A DNA stretch of 64,000 nt. Source: Paguma larvata (lineage: Eukaryota > Chordata > Mammalia > Carnivora > Viverridae). Location: NCBI GenBank assembly GCA_030068075.1, contig CM057829.1:83195132-83259131 (forward strand), written 5' to 3'. This document shows, piece after piece, positions 1 through 13,384 of this stretch. The notes beneath the pieces are model-generated. The model searched no databases. It had not been told where the DNA came from and was given only the letters and a program-made list of their open reading frames with translations. The translations under genes and the position numbers were made by a program. Every line of letters starts with the position of its first letter. Positions within the stretch are counted from its first letter, which is position 1.

Positions 1-21
1 ATTGTTTTAAAAATAACTGCA

Positions 22-182
22 GGGGTACCTGGGTGACTTAGTCGGTTAAGCATTCAACTCTTGATTTCAGCTCAGGTCATGATCTTGCAGTTCATGAATT
101 GGAGCTCCATGTCAGATGCTGACAGTGTGGTGCCTCCTTGTGATTCTCTTCCTCCCTCTCTCCTGGCTGCACGTTCATTCCC

Positions 183-221
<39 letters not shown>

Positions 222-222
222 A
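22..222 (+). mobile_element. CAN-SINE (tRNA-Lys-derived), sense
   Basis: The tRNA-like head (GGGGTACCTGGGTGACTTAG), the B-box-like region around GGTCATGATC, the CT-rich middle and a (TAAA)n tail at 184-222 are all present in order. Head mismatches to the other copies here suggest moderate age. No exact target-site duplication was identified. Confidence 0.9.
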
Positions 223-539
223 ACTACAATAGTTTATTACTCCCTCAATAGTGCATGAATGTTTCCATTTCCCCAAATCCATGACTGCCTTGATATTACT
301 GATTGCCTATAGAGCCCAAACGAAATTTCATTATTCAATTTGCATGTTTTTTTCCTGATTACTAGAAATTTTATGTACCTTTTCACAGACATGCTGATTA
401 TTAGCAAATTTCAAAATTTCAGGAGGCTAATAAAACCTTAATATCATAACTATAATAGGACAGTACTAAAAAAAATATTTTAGGACAATTCTAGAATAAA
501 TCATTGACAGGTGTGGTCGCCTAGATAATTATCTCCTTA

Positions 540-685
540 CAGAGAGCTACATCCTAATCCCTGGAACCTATAAACCTTAACCTATATTTTAAAAAATTGG
601 GGGGTGGTAAATGTTATTTCGTATGGAAAAATATATGATTAAGGATTTTGAGATGAGAGATTATCCTGGATTAATCAGGGAATCT
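540..685 (+). mobile_element. MLT1-type (MaLR) LTR fragment, sense, degraded
   Basis: The stretch containing TCCTAATCCCTGGAACCTAT, followed by AAGGATTTTGAGATGAGAGA and TTATCCTGGATTA, follows the order known from the 5' half of MLT1-class MaLR LTRs. The family call is from memory of the consensus pattern; the subfamily is not assigned. Confidence 0.5.
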
Positions 686-689
686 TGTA

Positions 690-930
690 TTGATTTTCCG
701 AGGCTGCTGTAACAAATTACCACAAAATTAATGGCTTAAAACAACAGAAATTTATTCCTTTATAGTTTTGGAGCCCAAAAGTCCAAAATTGGTATCACCA
801 GGCCAAAATCAAAGTGTTGACAAGGTCTTACTCCCTCTGGAGGCTCTAAGGGAGAATCTGTTTCTCGCCTTTTCCTGCTTCTGGTGGCTGGTGGCATTCT
901 TTGGCCCGTAGCTGGTTGTGAAAATATGCA
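690..930 (-). mobile_element. MLT1-type (MaLR) LTR fragment, antisense
   Basis: GGCTGCTGTAACAAATTACC followed by TGGCTTAAAACAACAGAAAT, TTTATTCCTTTATAGTTTTG and the CCTCTGGAGGCTCTAAGGG block is the reverse complement of the 3' half of MLT1-class LTRs, with the poly(A)-signal region seen antisense. It sits almost against a sense fragment of the same class, so these are two fragments in opposite orientation rather than one LTR. Confidence 0.55.
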
Positions 931-3332
931 TTGTTTTTGAGGCCATTTCTTTTCAATTACTGGAGTATAGGCAGTAATTAAATACAATATTCAGATCTTC
1001 TAACTGCTTCTTGGTGAACATAGTTTGTTTCCTTTGTGGATGCCTCTGGTGCTTACATGGATGGGCTGGTTTGTGTAGCATCAAGAATTTTTTTTGGACT
1101 CTTTCAAGCTCAAAAAGTCATCAGAGGAATAGCCAATTGTAGGAGGCCTCTTGGGTTTCCAGGCCTCTTGGGTTCCCCACTAATAGCTCTTCAAACTTGC
1201 TCCCTCAGGTCTCAGTGGAATGTCCCAGTGGTAAGTCCCAGATGCCTGAGCGGTAATTGATGATCATTCAAGTCCTTCTGTCACAGAAATATTGATGTTC
1301 CCATTAGATTGAGTCTGTGGAACATGGAGTCTTATCTTGGTGAGGTCCTCTGAGTCTGGCATCTTATAGTCTCACTTTTTGCATGTGTTCAGATTCATTG
1401 ACAGAAAGTTCCATATTTATTTTTGAAGCACTTTGTTAACAATTCTAATATTCTGTTGTCATTTCTACATTTTTAGATTAATTTGGTCATTAACTGATAC
1501 ATATATATTATTGTGTTCTCCTATCTTCAAGCATGGTATAGCTCTCAAGTTATTTAGTTGTAGTTGTATGTCTTTTAGAAGATTTAAAAGTTATCTCTAT
1601 AATAATTTAGATATTGATTTTGTTTTTCATTCTTACATCTTATTTTTTTTGTATCTTGCTGTATAAATAGGAACTTCCAATAATATACTGAATAGTGTTA
1701 GTGTATAGTACTGCAGATGTGGTTCAAAAACCTCAGAGAAAAAAGAAAGCAAAATCCAAGTAGTTCAGAAAAAGCAACAAGAAGTCCAACAAAAGCAAAT
1801 TATTTGATGGATAAGTCAAATAAATCATTTAAAAATATATATTAACACACCATTCGGATGCACCAATGGTGCCCATCTTTTCTCTCCAGTTTCTACAGAT
1901 CAGCTGATACTTTGATTTCAACTTAGTATATATCCCAAATTTAAGGTCCCTACACAGTGCTCTGTTGAATGCAAAACAGTTTATTTTGGCTGCTTCCAGG
2001 ATCCTAACATGTATTGGCTCTATACCATTTTATGCTCCCACTCCTTTGCCTAAGCCTAGAGTCTAATTCTTTTCTCTTCATCTCTACAAAAATGACTCTG
2101 ACTTTCAAAAGAATAAAAGGCCGTTGTGGATAAGAATAATCAATTACTCAATCAAAAAACACATACATGCAAGGAAAAATAAAGAGTTCTTAAATAGTTG
2201 CAATTATATCTTGAAAAATGGACCAAAGAGAACTAGGAATTGATTCTACCATATATTAAGTCATATTTTAAAAAGTACAATAATTCAATAGGCTGGCAAT
2301 GATATTCTTAAAATTATAGACTTTCCAGAAAAAGATACACATTTTCAATACTTGGAAATGATATAACTGTCATCACAATTTAGTAGGAAAAGAGACTAAC
2401 GAGAAAATAGTATGGGAAACTCAGCTCACCAGCAGATCCAAATAAAGTTGTCTTCTACCTCTGACCATGTTTAAATAACCTCTAGAGGGATTAAAGACAT
2501 AAATGTCTGAGTTAACCTCTAAATAAAGCAAACATATTGGGATATATTTATGACCTTAAGCATATGTTGTTAAAGAAAGAAAAAAAACTGATGCATTACC
2601 TGCATCAATATTAAAGATTTATTTATATAAAAAAAAGTTGTATTAAATTCTAAGTTAGGTGGTAGATTAACAGGAGATCCTTGTAATGACTACATATGAA
2701 AAGGATTACATTCACATTTAGAGTAGACTCCCCATTTGTAGCTCTCCATCAACTGTCATTACGAAAATGTCTCCCTAGTCAAAGACTTATTACCTCTGGG
2801 CTTGAGGCTTTCTTTGGTGGAAATAAAAAAATGGTTTCAGTACTAGATGTTAATTTGTATCTCTAGAGACTTCCATCTGTATTCCTATATTTCCCAAATT
2901 CTGTATTCCTGCAAGTGCCCCTTTGTTTCCTTCCTCTTCACAATCTCTCCACCAACCTTTATGTTGAGGCCATAGAGCATGAATCTTATGAAGGACTTTG
3001 ACTCTACTCATGTCAGTCACTAACAGAAGCCCAAGTCAACTCTTATACTTTGGACCTTAATCCTTACAAAGTTCAGCCCTTTACCTACATTTTACCCTCT
3101 CTCATACTTTCCAATCTTTTGAAACCATATCACTTTACCATCTAGACCTAATGGTCAATAATCAACAAATCCCCTCCATCCTAATCTCTCTGTCTAGTTT
3201 AAATCTGTTTTCTACTTGAAATCTGGATTTCACAAGATGGTGCCTCCCAGAAGACATCTTGGATGGGAGTGGTTTTCTTCCATATTTTTGTATTAATTGG
3301 CTGCACTGCCTAAAACACAGAATATATATATG
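931..3332. other. Unassigned AT-rich non-coding DNA
   Basis: No recognisable gene or repeat. The only local structure noted is a short imperfect tandem at 1144-1176, two copies of AGGCCTCTTGGGTTCC with one copy carrying an extra T. Open frames here are short and have no recognisable similarity. Confidence 0.6.
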
Positions 3333-3544
3333 GTTTTTTGTTTTGTTTTGTTTTGAGAGAGAGAGAGAAAGAGCACATGCATGCAAGCAGGGGAGGGACA
3401 GAAGGAGAGGGAGAGAGAGAATCGTAAGCAGGCCCCATACCCAGTGCAGAGCTGGACCTGGGGCTGGATCTCACAACTGCGAAATCATGACCTGAGCCAA
3501 AATCAAGAGTTAGACGCCTAACCAACTAAGCCACATAGGAGCCC
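3333..3544 (-). mobile_element. CAN-SINE, antisense
   Basis: On the plus strand this runs from a T/G-rich reversed tail (3333-3355) through a GA-rich tract to the reversed tRNA head (ATCATGACCTGAGCCAAAAT, then AACCAACTAAGCCACATAGG). Body length about 210 bp, normal for the feliform SINE. Confidence 0.92.
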
Positions 3545-3545
3545 T

Positions 3546-5429
3546 GATGCTCATTCAATATTTATTGGATAAAATTGTATAATGAATTTAGCTCACATTC
3601 TTTTTTCTAACTTTTATAAGTACCTTTTACTTTTTAATCTGTAACATTCTTTTGCACATTGAAATGTTAAATTATATTAATAAATTATAATTGTTTTCAG
3701 TTTACTCAAGGAATAAAAGATAGTAGCACATAACTTATAAATATGGCCTCATTGTCTTAGGCTGATTACAGAATAATGACTGTCAACATGGTATCCACAG
3801 ACTAGTAGCAGTACCTGGGAACTGTTGGAAATGCAGAAGCTTAGGCTCCACTACAGACCAAAAGCATCAGCAGTCTGTGTTTGCACAAACCCTCCTGGTG
3901 ACTCTGATAGCAATTAAGCTTTGAGAATCACTAGAATATAGATTGGGAATCATGAGATAGATCGATACCGGGATTTTTGCAGGTGCTTTCCTGAGGGAGT
4001 GTTGTGAAGTGAAAATTGCAGAGAAGTAAATGAGAGCATCTCAGCAAAGATGTGGATTCAGCTCAAGTCTAGCCACAATCTAATCCTCTGGGGAAATCTG
4101 CAATGTTAATGAATCCTAAATTGAGGCAAATGAATAAAATTTGTTACTCCTAAATCATTATGGTGCACCTAGTGTAAAAGTATAGCCTCTAGACATTTTT
4201 GCAGAAGATGGCTCTAGGAGGCCTAAGGAAATTCTCAAAATGGTGCTGCCATAGCCTTTGGCCATCAACATTCACAGAACTTTGGGTTGGACAGACTGTA
4301 GAAAGATAGTATAAGAAGGGCATGCATGGGGACACAAAACTGTACTTTATACTACATCTTATTTGAAATTTCTAGAAAGAGAGACATAATTTAGGTTTTT
4401 GTGCATACTTTCCTTTGGAAAACAATAGAAGAATATTTCATCCACAGACAGAAAAATTCAAAGATAAAAACTTCCAGTGTCTTCATGATAATTTTAATTA
4501 GCCCTTCAATCAGGTGCATAATTTATAGTCTTTCTCAACATTTTCTTTAATTCTTCCCAATCCATTTTATCCTCAGTCTTAAAACGAAAAGGTTTTTAAT
4601 TTTTTTAATTTAAAATATTTTTTACGAAATGACCTCTTGACCACATAATGAATCTATCCTCTTATCTATTAATTCCTTCAAATCCTGGGTATTTTAAATT
4701 GCTCAAGCCCTATTTGTTCTAGATGATAATGCTGTTTCTTGTGATTTTACTCCTAAAAGTTGATAGTATGTTCATTTTAGAATCATGAATTAAGCCATAA
4801 TCCTAAATAAATTGCTCAATAATAATTTAATCTTCTGAAGGTCCGATTAAGAATGCTAAGGGATTATAAAAAGAGTATGATGACCAAGTACATGGGGACA
4901 AAAGGCAGTATCTTCAAAACTTTTTTTAAGTATCCATATTTGGAAATTAATAATATTAAATATTTTTCACACTTTCTTTTTTCAGGAAGAAAATGCAAAT
5001 TCAAAGTTAGTTGTAGGTAACTATTTAGGCACAATTTAAGCAATTTTATAAATACACATAAGCATATTGTAGTGTTTGTATTAATATTAAAAACAGCTCC
5101 CAAAAGAATTAAAAGACTTTGAAATTTGTAGTTCCTACTGATGCAGAGAACAAGAATTAATATCATTCATGTAGTATACTGGGAGGCCCATGCTCCTGTC
5201 TCACATCTTTGAAAAATAGCTATGTTTAGTCTCTTTTAAAAGAGTGTATATGACAGACATGTTTTTCCCATAGTTGGAATCAAGACACATTTTCCTGTAT
5301 GTTTATTTCAAATGTCTCTTCTTAAGATAAAGTCTAGTCATACTGGTACACTGGATTCTTCCCCACTTTTTCTACTCATTTTTTTCCCACCTCAACCTGG
5401 TAAAACTCTTTGTTTCCCTGTGTGAGGTG
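3546..5429. other. Unassigned AT-rich non-coding DNA
   Basis: Nothing recognised. The longest frame (minus strand, 4864-5166, 100 codons) is hydrophobic by AT composition and has no family signature. Confidence 0.6.
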
Positions 5430-5610
5430 ATATGCCAGGTTGGTTAAGAACATGCATCCTGGTGAGAGAAGCCTGGTTTCAAATTTGAGTTCCAGGATGT
5501 GAGGTTTGGAGCAGGTTAGTGAAGCTTTCCATTGCCTAACCCATTTCTTTTCCATTACCCATCCCATATGTAAATTATGGGAAGGCAATGATCTACCTGT
5601 AATAGATGCT
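5430..5610 (+). mobile_element. MIR SINE remnant, sense
   Basis: TGGTTAAGAACATGCATCCT, then GCCTGGTTTCAAATTTGAGT, then GGTTAGTGAAGCTTTCC and CATATGTAAATTATGGGAA follow the MIR order (tRNA-like head, core, 'cctcatctgtaaaatggg' segment) at high divergence. Confidence 0.6.
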
Positions 5611-6734
5611 GTTTGCACCTCACTCAGACTCCCTTTCTGTGGCCACATATATCCCCAAAACTGCCCTTTTTCTCTAGATAATACCTCTCTGCTTAAAGCA
5701 GGCCCTTATCCATGAGGCTGACCACTCCACATCCTTACCTCTGTCCTGGGAGTATCTGAGAAGCAATGACAGATCTGTGAGTATGGAAGGATGACCAGTT
5801 ATCTCCAGGGGATACAACTCTGGTAGAGATTTGTGCTCTAGAGATTTCAGCTTGCCCCATACATTAGCCAAGAGTAGACTTACTTGAAGCCACATCCTTG
5901 CTCAGCTCATTCCTTTTCTCTACCCTACTTCACACACTCCCTTATAGGCTTTACTGTAGAATGCCCTTCAATGCATCATGTATGCCCAAATTCCTGTCTC
6001 AGGCTCTGCTTCTAGAAAGTATGACCTAAAAATTTTCCTACCAGGAGTAATTCTAGGAAGGAGGCACAAAGGATGAGATTCTGGAGCTCAACCATCTATC
6101 GGTCAGCAGGCAAGGAAAACTCCAACATTGGTGGTCAGTGGAGTATTGATAGTCTTTAGAAGAGTGACTGCCAAGATTTTAACCTGTGGTGAAAATGGAT
6201 GGGATACAGTTATACAGTACGTACAAGAGGTACTTGTTGTGCAGTGTCTCTGGCCTTTTAGAAATAGTGAAGAAATAGTAATTATAAGCAGTAGGGATTT
6301 TGGTGACTGCTGCTAAACATCATTAATGCTTAAGGAGGGAAAATGACAGGCGAAGGGAAATCAATCATTAATTTAAAACAAGGTGTGATAGAGTTTCTCC
6401 TTGGCGGCTTTTAAAGAGACTCTCACCTCCTGCCGACAGAACTGAAAGCCAAGCAGTAAGTCACCAGTGAATTCAAACTAGTACAATAACTACCTATATT
6501 GGTAAATAAGCCATGAAAAATAAGTTAAATCATGGTCTGTATTCTGTGTTTAAAGATTCAGGCAAGTGAAGAATATAGTATGGACTGACTTCAATAAAAG
6601 TTTTAAAGTGTTCTTGATGAAAAAAATTTACAAGATATTCATTAAGTATTGTAAATAATTGAGTTTCAGACTGCAATGTTTTCCTCATTTTGCAGAAAGG
6701 AAGGGAATACTGTATCTTTTTAATAACTATTCAT
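5611..6734. other. Unassigned non-coding DNA
   Basis: No feature recognised. The open frames are short and overlap on both strands, with no clear coding character. Confidence 0.55.
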
Positions 6735-6900
6735 TATATGTAATCACATTTAATTTTCACATATATTCCAGGAAGGCAGGTAGGGTTGTCATGACCATTG
6801 TATAGATAGAGAATACCAGGCAAAAAAATGGTTAAATCTTCTAAAGATCAAGCACAGTGGCAAGTGGGACAGTTAAGAGTCAAAATCACATCCTGATTCC
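6735..6900 (-). mobile_element. MIR SINE remnant, antisense
   Basis: TAATCACATTTAATTTTCAC, an AGGCAGGTAGGGTTGTCATG block, CATTGTATAGATAGAGAATA and GTCAAAATCACATCCTGATT follow the reversed MIR order (seaward from the 3' end to the core). Strongly diverged. Confidence 0.5.
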
Positions 6901-8354
6901 ACAAAATGCTATGTTGTTTGCCTATATGGGTCTTTCCTTTTCTGAACAGCTGGAGAATTTTTCAATTATACTTTTTTATTGTTTATTTTTCTTTGTTGGA
7001 CATGGGGAAATGTGTAGTCTGCATACTTAAGAACTTGGAGTATAGTGTAGAGAACCAAATTGCCTAAAAATTCACCTAGCTAAATAAGATATGAGCAATA
7101 TAATCCTTTGGGTTAAATAGCAGTGGTCTAGACTGGGAGGTAGAGGTGCTGTCTTGGACGAATAGAAGGGTTTATTTGCATTGAAAGTGCAAAGTCTTCT
7201 GGAAAATAAATCATCTAAGGGTGCGGAGGAGAAGAATATGAGATGTTTAAGGACAATGGGAGGATGAGGACGTAACGGAATGAAATCTAATTGTGGTTTG
7301 CTGTGCTGGTAAGAACTTTTGGGTTCAGCATCTGCAGACTCTCTCAGATGATATTAAGAAATGAGAGATTTTACTACAAGGATTCACATAGACTGGAAGC
7401 AGAGTCATCTGAAATCTGAGACACCTCTATATCCTATTATCTCAAATCCTGCAAGGCATCTTTATATCCTGTTTTCTTACATCTGCTCTCTTCTCAGCAA
7501 TCCCCTTCATAATCTTTTGTCCAGACTGATTGGCTTAGTTTATTGGTTAAATGCCTAGTGGGTAAAGATCTTTTTCAAGATCATTGACCAGTCCCTATGA
7601 TCTACCCATGGATCAGGTGCTCAGACTGGTCCGAAGAATGGCTATCTTTGCACATGATATGTTTCTTTGATTTTCCTACGCAAGACACTTTAAGAAAGGC
7701 AGTTTCAGATGGGAGTATTATTTCTGACAGCAATATGACTGCAACATTGGTATACAAATTACATTACTGTAATATATTTTGGTGATCGTGTACTTTGTCA
7801 TCAAACTAAGGCACTTCTGAGAGTGAAATGGGTGCTCCTATTAATTATATCAAATCAACAGGCATAATTAAGACTCTCTCTCCCAAAATGGAATGCATAT
7901 ACACATTCCTATGGCTCTGACTTTTTTACTCTTCTTCTGATGTCAGAAGGCAAAGAAAGGCCACCTTCATCTGTTGAGAGATCTAATATGACACGGTATC
8001 ATCAATGTTAGTATCTTAGTCCAGGTCAGTGGCTTCAGGACTATTCAAGATTTCAGTTGTGGAGCAACTTTATGTCTCAAGTGTAGACCCATAGAGTTAT
8101 AGCTCTGATATCACTAAGATATTTCTTTATGGGTTGACGGACAGAAAAATGCTGGAAATAAAGATTATTAAGAACAGAGTTAAAGAACAGAAAAGGGAAA
8201 ATGTTTATGAGAAATGCTCTATTCTCTGTTGGTGCTTGATAAACTGATTTATGTCCCCACTTCCTGATGATGCTTGATAAAGAGTGACAAATACGTGAAA
8301 AAAAAGTTTTGTAGATTTGAAGCAATTAGGAGAAAATCAATAGGATTCAGAAGA
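6901..8354. other. Unassigned non-coding DNA
   Basis: No gene, RNA or interspersed repeat recognised. Confidence 0.55.
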
Positions 8355-8480
8355 TGAGTAAAATTTAACTGTGTGGTCTCAGTCAAATCACTTAAACTCT
8401 CTGGATTTCAGTAGCCTCAATTAAAAACTTATCACTTTAATATGAAGTCTGAAAGTATTTACTTTGATAAGCTAATAACA
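8355..8480 (+). mobile_element. Possible MIR remnant, sense
   Basis: CTGTGTGGTCTCAGTCAAAT followed by CACTTAAACTCTCTGGATTT and CAGTAGCCTCAATTAAAAAC resembles the MIR core 'gtgtgaccttgggcaagttacttaacctctctg'. Short and diverged, so tentative. Confidence 0.45.
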
Positions 8481-8559
8481 TTGGAAAGAAGTAATTATGA
8501 TATCAGATAGAACTGATCTTATGAATGAGACCAAAGTCACATTTGGAGTTATAATTTGC

Positions 8560-10380
8560 AATTTGTGTTAATCTGGTTCTTCCAAGAAGCAAACACTAAG
8601 AAGGAATTCATTGTGCAAGGACTATAATAAGAAAATGCTTGTGAGAAAAAATGGGGATGGATCTGTGGAAGGCTGGGAGTGCTTTTCAGACAATATAAGT
8701 CTGATCAAAGAGAAGGAGAGAGGGAAGGATGGTTGGTAGAAGTGTCCTAGACTGCCATGCATTCTAAAGAAAAGTTGGTTAACCTCTCAAGGAGAATACA
8801 AGACACCCAGTCATCCAAAAAACCATTTTCCTTCTATGAGTGCATCTACCTTAATACTAATATCTTGCTGTGCTCAGATATTAGCTTTTAACAATTCTTG
8901 GGAAACATGGCTTTGGTACAAATGTGGCAAAGGATTTCAAGTTCAGAAGCTTCGCTAGACGTCTGCTTCTCCACAAATATTCAGGGATCAGTTCCTTCAT
9001 GGTTCTCTTGTGCCTTCCTGAAAGGAAGCTTCTTGTGATAAACTATATATCTCATGTCTGCAGTTGATCTCTGGGTCTTATAACTGGTACTTATGTTTTT
9101 CTCCACTAACCCCATGCTAAATTCCCTTCACCCATAGTAAGTTCTGCATAATGACCAGGTGGTAATTTTCATTACTAATGTATTTCTATACTTGGTATTC
9201 CTATATGCTTCTTCTCAGTCCTGCACACAACTATTCACAGGTACAATGGGGAAAGGAATACCAGGAGGTGCCCAAGGAGACCCTCTATGTTTAACACATA
9301 CTTTTCCTTGTTCCCTTTGTGTAAAAGCATCCCTACACAACAGCAACTAAAACAAAAAACAATAAACTCCAAACAGGTAAAATATCTTGTGCTATTCATA
9401 GTTAACTACTTCTTCCAAGAGAGTGTTTTTTATCTTGGCTTCCTGCTACTGGGCACGAGGATGCCAAAGTGCCCTGATAACAGCTTTAATTTGTAGTTCA
9501 ATGAGATCCTTGTTGTGTCCCCTGGTAAGCTTGTGCTTTGGGGACTCAACACTCTATAGCACTCACTCTACGGAGCCCAAAGCTGACAGAAGGCACAAAA
9601 TTCCCAAGTGGGTCATTAGGAATGATGGTAGAAGAAGCCACTCCAGTGTTCATTTTTTAGTTCCTTGGATCACTGGGAATATAGCACAAAAGGATTCTCT
9701 GATCTAATAAACACACCATGTCCTAAAGGATTATATCTCATCTTTTCAGATGTTATAGTTTCAGCTTCACTTTTACAAGGTCATTCTGGTGTTCTAGGAA
9801 CATGGTGTGGTATGTGATACAACCAACATACTCCATATCCATGGCTCACTCCTACACCTCTTTCACCATAAAGTGTGTCTCCTGTCCATACCTGTTGATC
9901 AGGCATTCTGTAAGCACTGATGATTTGCAAGCAAGAAAGGAAAAAATCCATGCCTAGAATAGGTATCTAATCCTGTCAGAACAAATGGCTGGAACTTCCA
10001 GGATAAAAGAGAATCAAGATAGACAACTTGTCAAAAAGTGGCTGATTGGTCATCTAAAGAAATAATGCCTTATTTTGTTGCTGAAAAGATGGACGCTTGC
10101 AATATAGTCATCTCATGAAGTAAAATCTATGGCTTATTTGATCTAGCATCATTAAAATCAAATACATGAATACTACTCTCACTCATGCCAGTAGCCAAGT
10201 TCTTGAAATTATTTAGAAGTATGGTCTCTTTCCTCTAGCAGTCAAGCAAGTTCCCAGATAGGTTATGCTGGAATTTACCTTAGTCGTTACCAGGCAGCCA
10301 AAAGAGCCAAGGGAGGGAAGCTCCTGAGAGGGTATTTGTTGCTTTGTATGGGGGTGGTTTCTGTAACTTCTACCACAGTA
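8560..10380 (-). mobile_element. Degraded ERVL-like endogenous retroviral remnant, antisense
   Basis: The segment 8565-8830 (GGTTCTTCCAAGAAGCAAAC, GGAATTCATTGTGCAAGGAC, GGAAGGCTGGGAGTG) resembles an antisense MLT2-class LTR of the ERVL group. Downstream pieces around 9780-9980 (AAAGTGTGTCTCCTGTCCAT, AGGCATTCTGTAAGCACTGA) resemble antisense ERVL pol/integrase-region sequence. No reading frame longer than about 95 codons survives, so the element is non-functional. The assignment rests on remembered consensus patterns. A MaLR internal region is the main alternative, and the right edge is uncertain. Confidence 0.45.
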
Positions 10381-10414
10381 AAAGTAAAAACAAAAACAAA
10401 ACAAAACAAAAAAA
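10381..10414. repeat. A-rich simple repeat (AAAAC)n
   Basis: A run of AAAAC units ending in A7. It may be a decayed tail of a retroelement, but no body is recognisable beside it. Confidence 0.8.
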
Positions 10415-13384
10415 GCTGTTATTATAGAAGGTGGGCCCTAGGACAAGTTCAGAAAGTCTAGGGGAAGTTGAAAAGTCAACACCTTCAGGGGCATCCTTAT
10501 ATATTACCAGCCCCATGTTTCGTGATCCCAAGATTTTCCTACCAGGCCCTGACTTTAACTAAATTGGCTTTGGATGAGCATGCAAATGTCTCTGAAACTT
10601 TGTGACTCTTAACAGTTAGGACTTCAGCAATACATTTCAGAAGATAAAGGCCACTTTATAAACTATGAAAGAGCTCTCTGGCTCTCACAGTTAGCCATTA
10701 ACTGCATGTTATCATCACACAGTCTAGGCATCCTTCTGCAGGATATCAGTCAGTACAACAACAGTAACTACAACTCTGTTGTAGGCATAATTCTCTTCAT
10801 ATTTTTCAAATTCCAATATCGTTGTACCTATTACAAAGGCACTTCTCTTCACCAGGATATTTTCCTGGGTTTCTTCCCATGAAATCTTTCATATTGAGGT
10901 ACCAATAATTATCTATGTCCCAACCTACAAAACAAACCTCCAACTTACTGCCTATTTTCTGTGACAATATGTGTACACACACACATACACACAGAGAACA
11001 ATACCAAAACAAGTAGCACCTATGCACAGTATTTGTATAATATGTAATTTACATACATTATATTTTATTTAGAGTGAAGAAAGAGGGAAAGAAGGCTATG
11101 TGGAAATATTCTAGGCCATGTGTATTCATGCAGTCTAAGGAAAGTTTGGCAAGGCAGCCATGAGACCCTCAGGCCAAAATCAACAATCAGAAGACTTTCA
11201 ATAATCTGGAATGAGTCTACTATTCCTTTTGTAAATGAGACTACTGGGAAAGAAAATGCAACTGCAGAGAAAATAAAATTTCAAGCATGTGTTTTCTAAT
11301 ATACATGATTTTTCAACATGTACAGTATACTTATTGAAAATAAAAAGGAATTTAAAGGACTGCCTGATGGCTGGCAGAATCCAGTGTTCATTCAAGCAAT
11401 AAATAGTAGGGTTATATTCACTATTTGATTTGGAAACTTAAGAAAGGAAAAAAAATCTTTAATTACGGAGAGACTTTTAAAAAAATGAAACTAAGCAACA
11501 AAATATCATTACTGGTACTCTGTGTATTTTAACAACTTGTGTGAAACTACAGGAATTCATCAAGGAAGGAAGGCAAATTCCTATTCTGATTACGTGTGGT
11601 TTAATAGACAACTAATATGTTTATACCTCTTAAATCATGTGTATGTGTATCACAAATATAGTTTTCAGCCTGTTAAACTATGTGCGATCAGAATACAGAC
11701 TTGCCTCTTTCTCTGATGTATATAGACATCTGTATATAATACACACATGCATATACATGTATATAAGTGCATATATAAACACATAAACAGAGACTATATA
11801 CACATATATATGCATAGATATACATACACACATACATATACTTGTGAGAGATTACTAAAATTGTCATTACTAATTAAATGTTTTAAAAATATGTTTTACT
11901 CTACTTTATTAAATTATCTCTGCTCTATTGCTTATTCATCTTGAAAGGAAATGCTATGTCATATTTTATTTGAGATTTCATTGTTCTGAACTATTAACTA
12001 TACATGTTGGAATGTAGTGAAGAGCAATGGTGTATGTATTTTCATAAAAATTCTGGATAATGAAAGAAGCCAAGCTGTCTGCAATGAGTAAGCAAAATGG
12101 ATATCCTATTATAAATAAAAGTTTAGAAATAAATGGTAATCCTGTAAAATTTACTACCTATTCTTTGTCTATACTTCTGTAGTCACATCTGTGAAAAGTA
12201 TAAGCTTATATATGTATAAGAGTATGAATGCAGGTATACATACATTTTTATGTGTAAATTTCACACTTACATTGTTGTTAGAAAAATATTTTCTTATAAA
12301 ACAAAAGTACACATTTTTCAGGTATAAATAAAGAAAATGTTCTTTAAAAAAGCTGGTGTCCTGTAGTGTAGTTTACTTCAATGTGTCTAAAACTAAAATC
12401 CGCCTTAGGAGAGAAAACTATATGTCCAGGGCCATATGAACAGGCCAGATTGCATGGCAGAGTTGCTACAAGACCTTAATAAATAAGTTAGTCACCTTAC
12501 TCCTAAGATAACTTATTTTTAAAACTAAGTGAATGATAAACTACATCATGTTAAGAATTAAATAAAATAAGAAAACCTAGAAAGCAAATAACAAGAAAGA
12601 ATATAACAGAAACAAAACATTTTTTTCAATAGTGTTAGTGTAGATTACTTTGCCATGACAAAGACAAGACTTCTAATTCAGGGACTATTGTAATTACCTG
12701 CTCCCTCCTCTTAAAAATCTTTCTGATTATCTCACAACCACTGTTACCAACCAACATTCCGATCTTCCACATTAAAATTATTCTTTTCCATTTTTCCCAC
12801 TGGAGTGTGAACTATTTAAGATAAAGGACTTTATCTTAGTCATTTTTATATCTATGTTTCCCAGAATACTTCTTGTTATACCCCAAATATTTCCTTAAGG
12901 GAATAATAATGCAATGTATTTTTATAGGACTTTTTCTACTATTTAAAAATATGTTTTCTACTGTGGGGAGGGGAATAAGAAATACAGTAAGAATGTTTTC
13001 ATACAATTTTTACATATGTAAATGAATAAATGTTTAATAATGTAGTCTTTTTGACTGCAGTGAGAGAGTGTATATACATGTGTGAGCATGTGTATACACA
13101 TCCATATGCAGATACTATAATTGTGATCTGAAGACTAGTTATGACTTATACAGGAGTCACAGGCACCTCGACTGCTGGATTGGGGAACAGCAAGTCTGCT
13201 GCTGTGAGCCTTCTCTGTGACGCCAGACGGAGCTCTGGTTACATCTCTGCCAGGCCTATAGTGGCTGAGAGGCAAGAGGTGTTTCACATTCAAATGCTCC
13301 ACAGCTGGAAGCTTGTTTGTACCATCAGTCTATGCCTCTGAACTCTAATTTTTCAGAATGGACTCTTGAAGACTGTCCATTCAG
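10415..13384. other. Unassigned AT-rich DNA with small dinucleotide tracts
   Basis: No gene recognised. It contains a (CA)n tract at about 10973-10996, mixed TA/CATA alternation at 11735-11840 and a TATACATGTG-type patch near 13065-13105. Confidence 0.6.
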
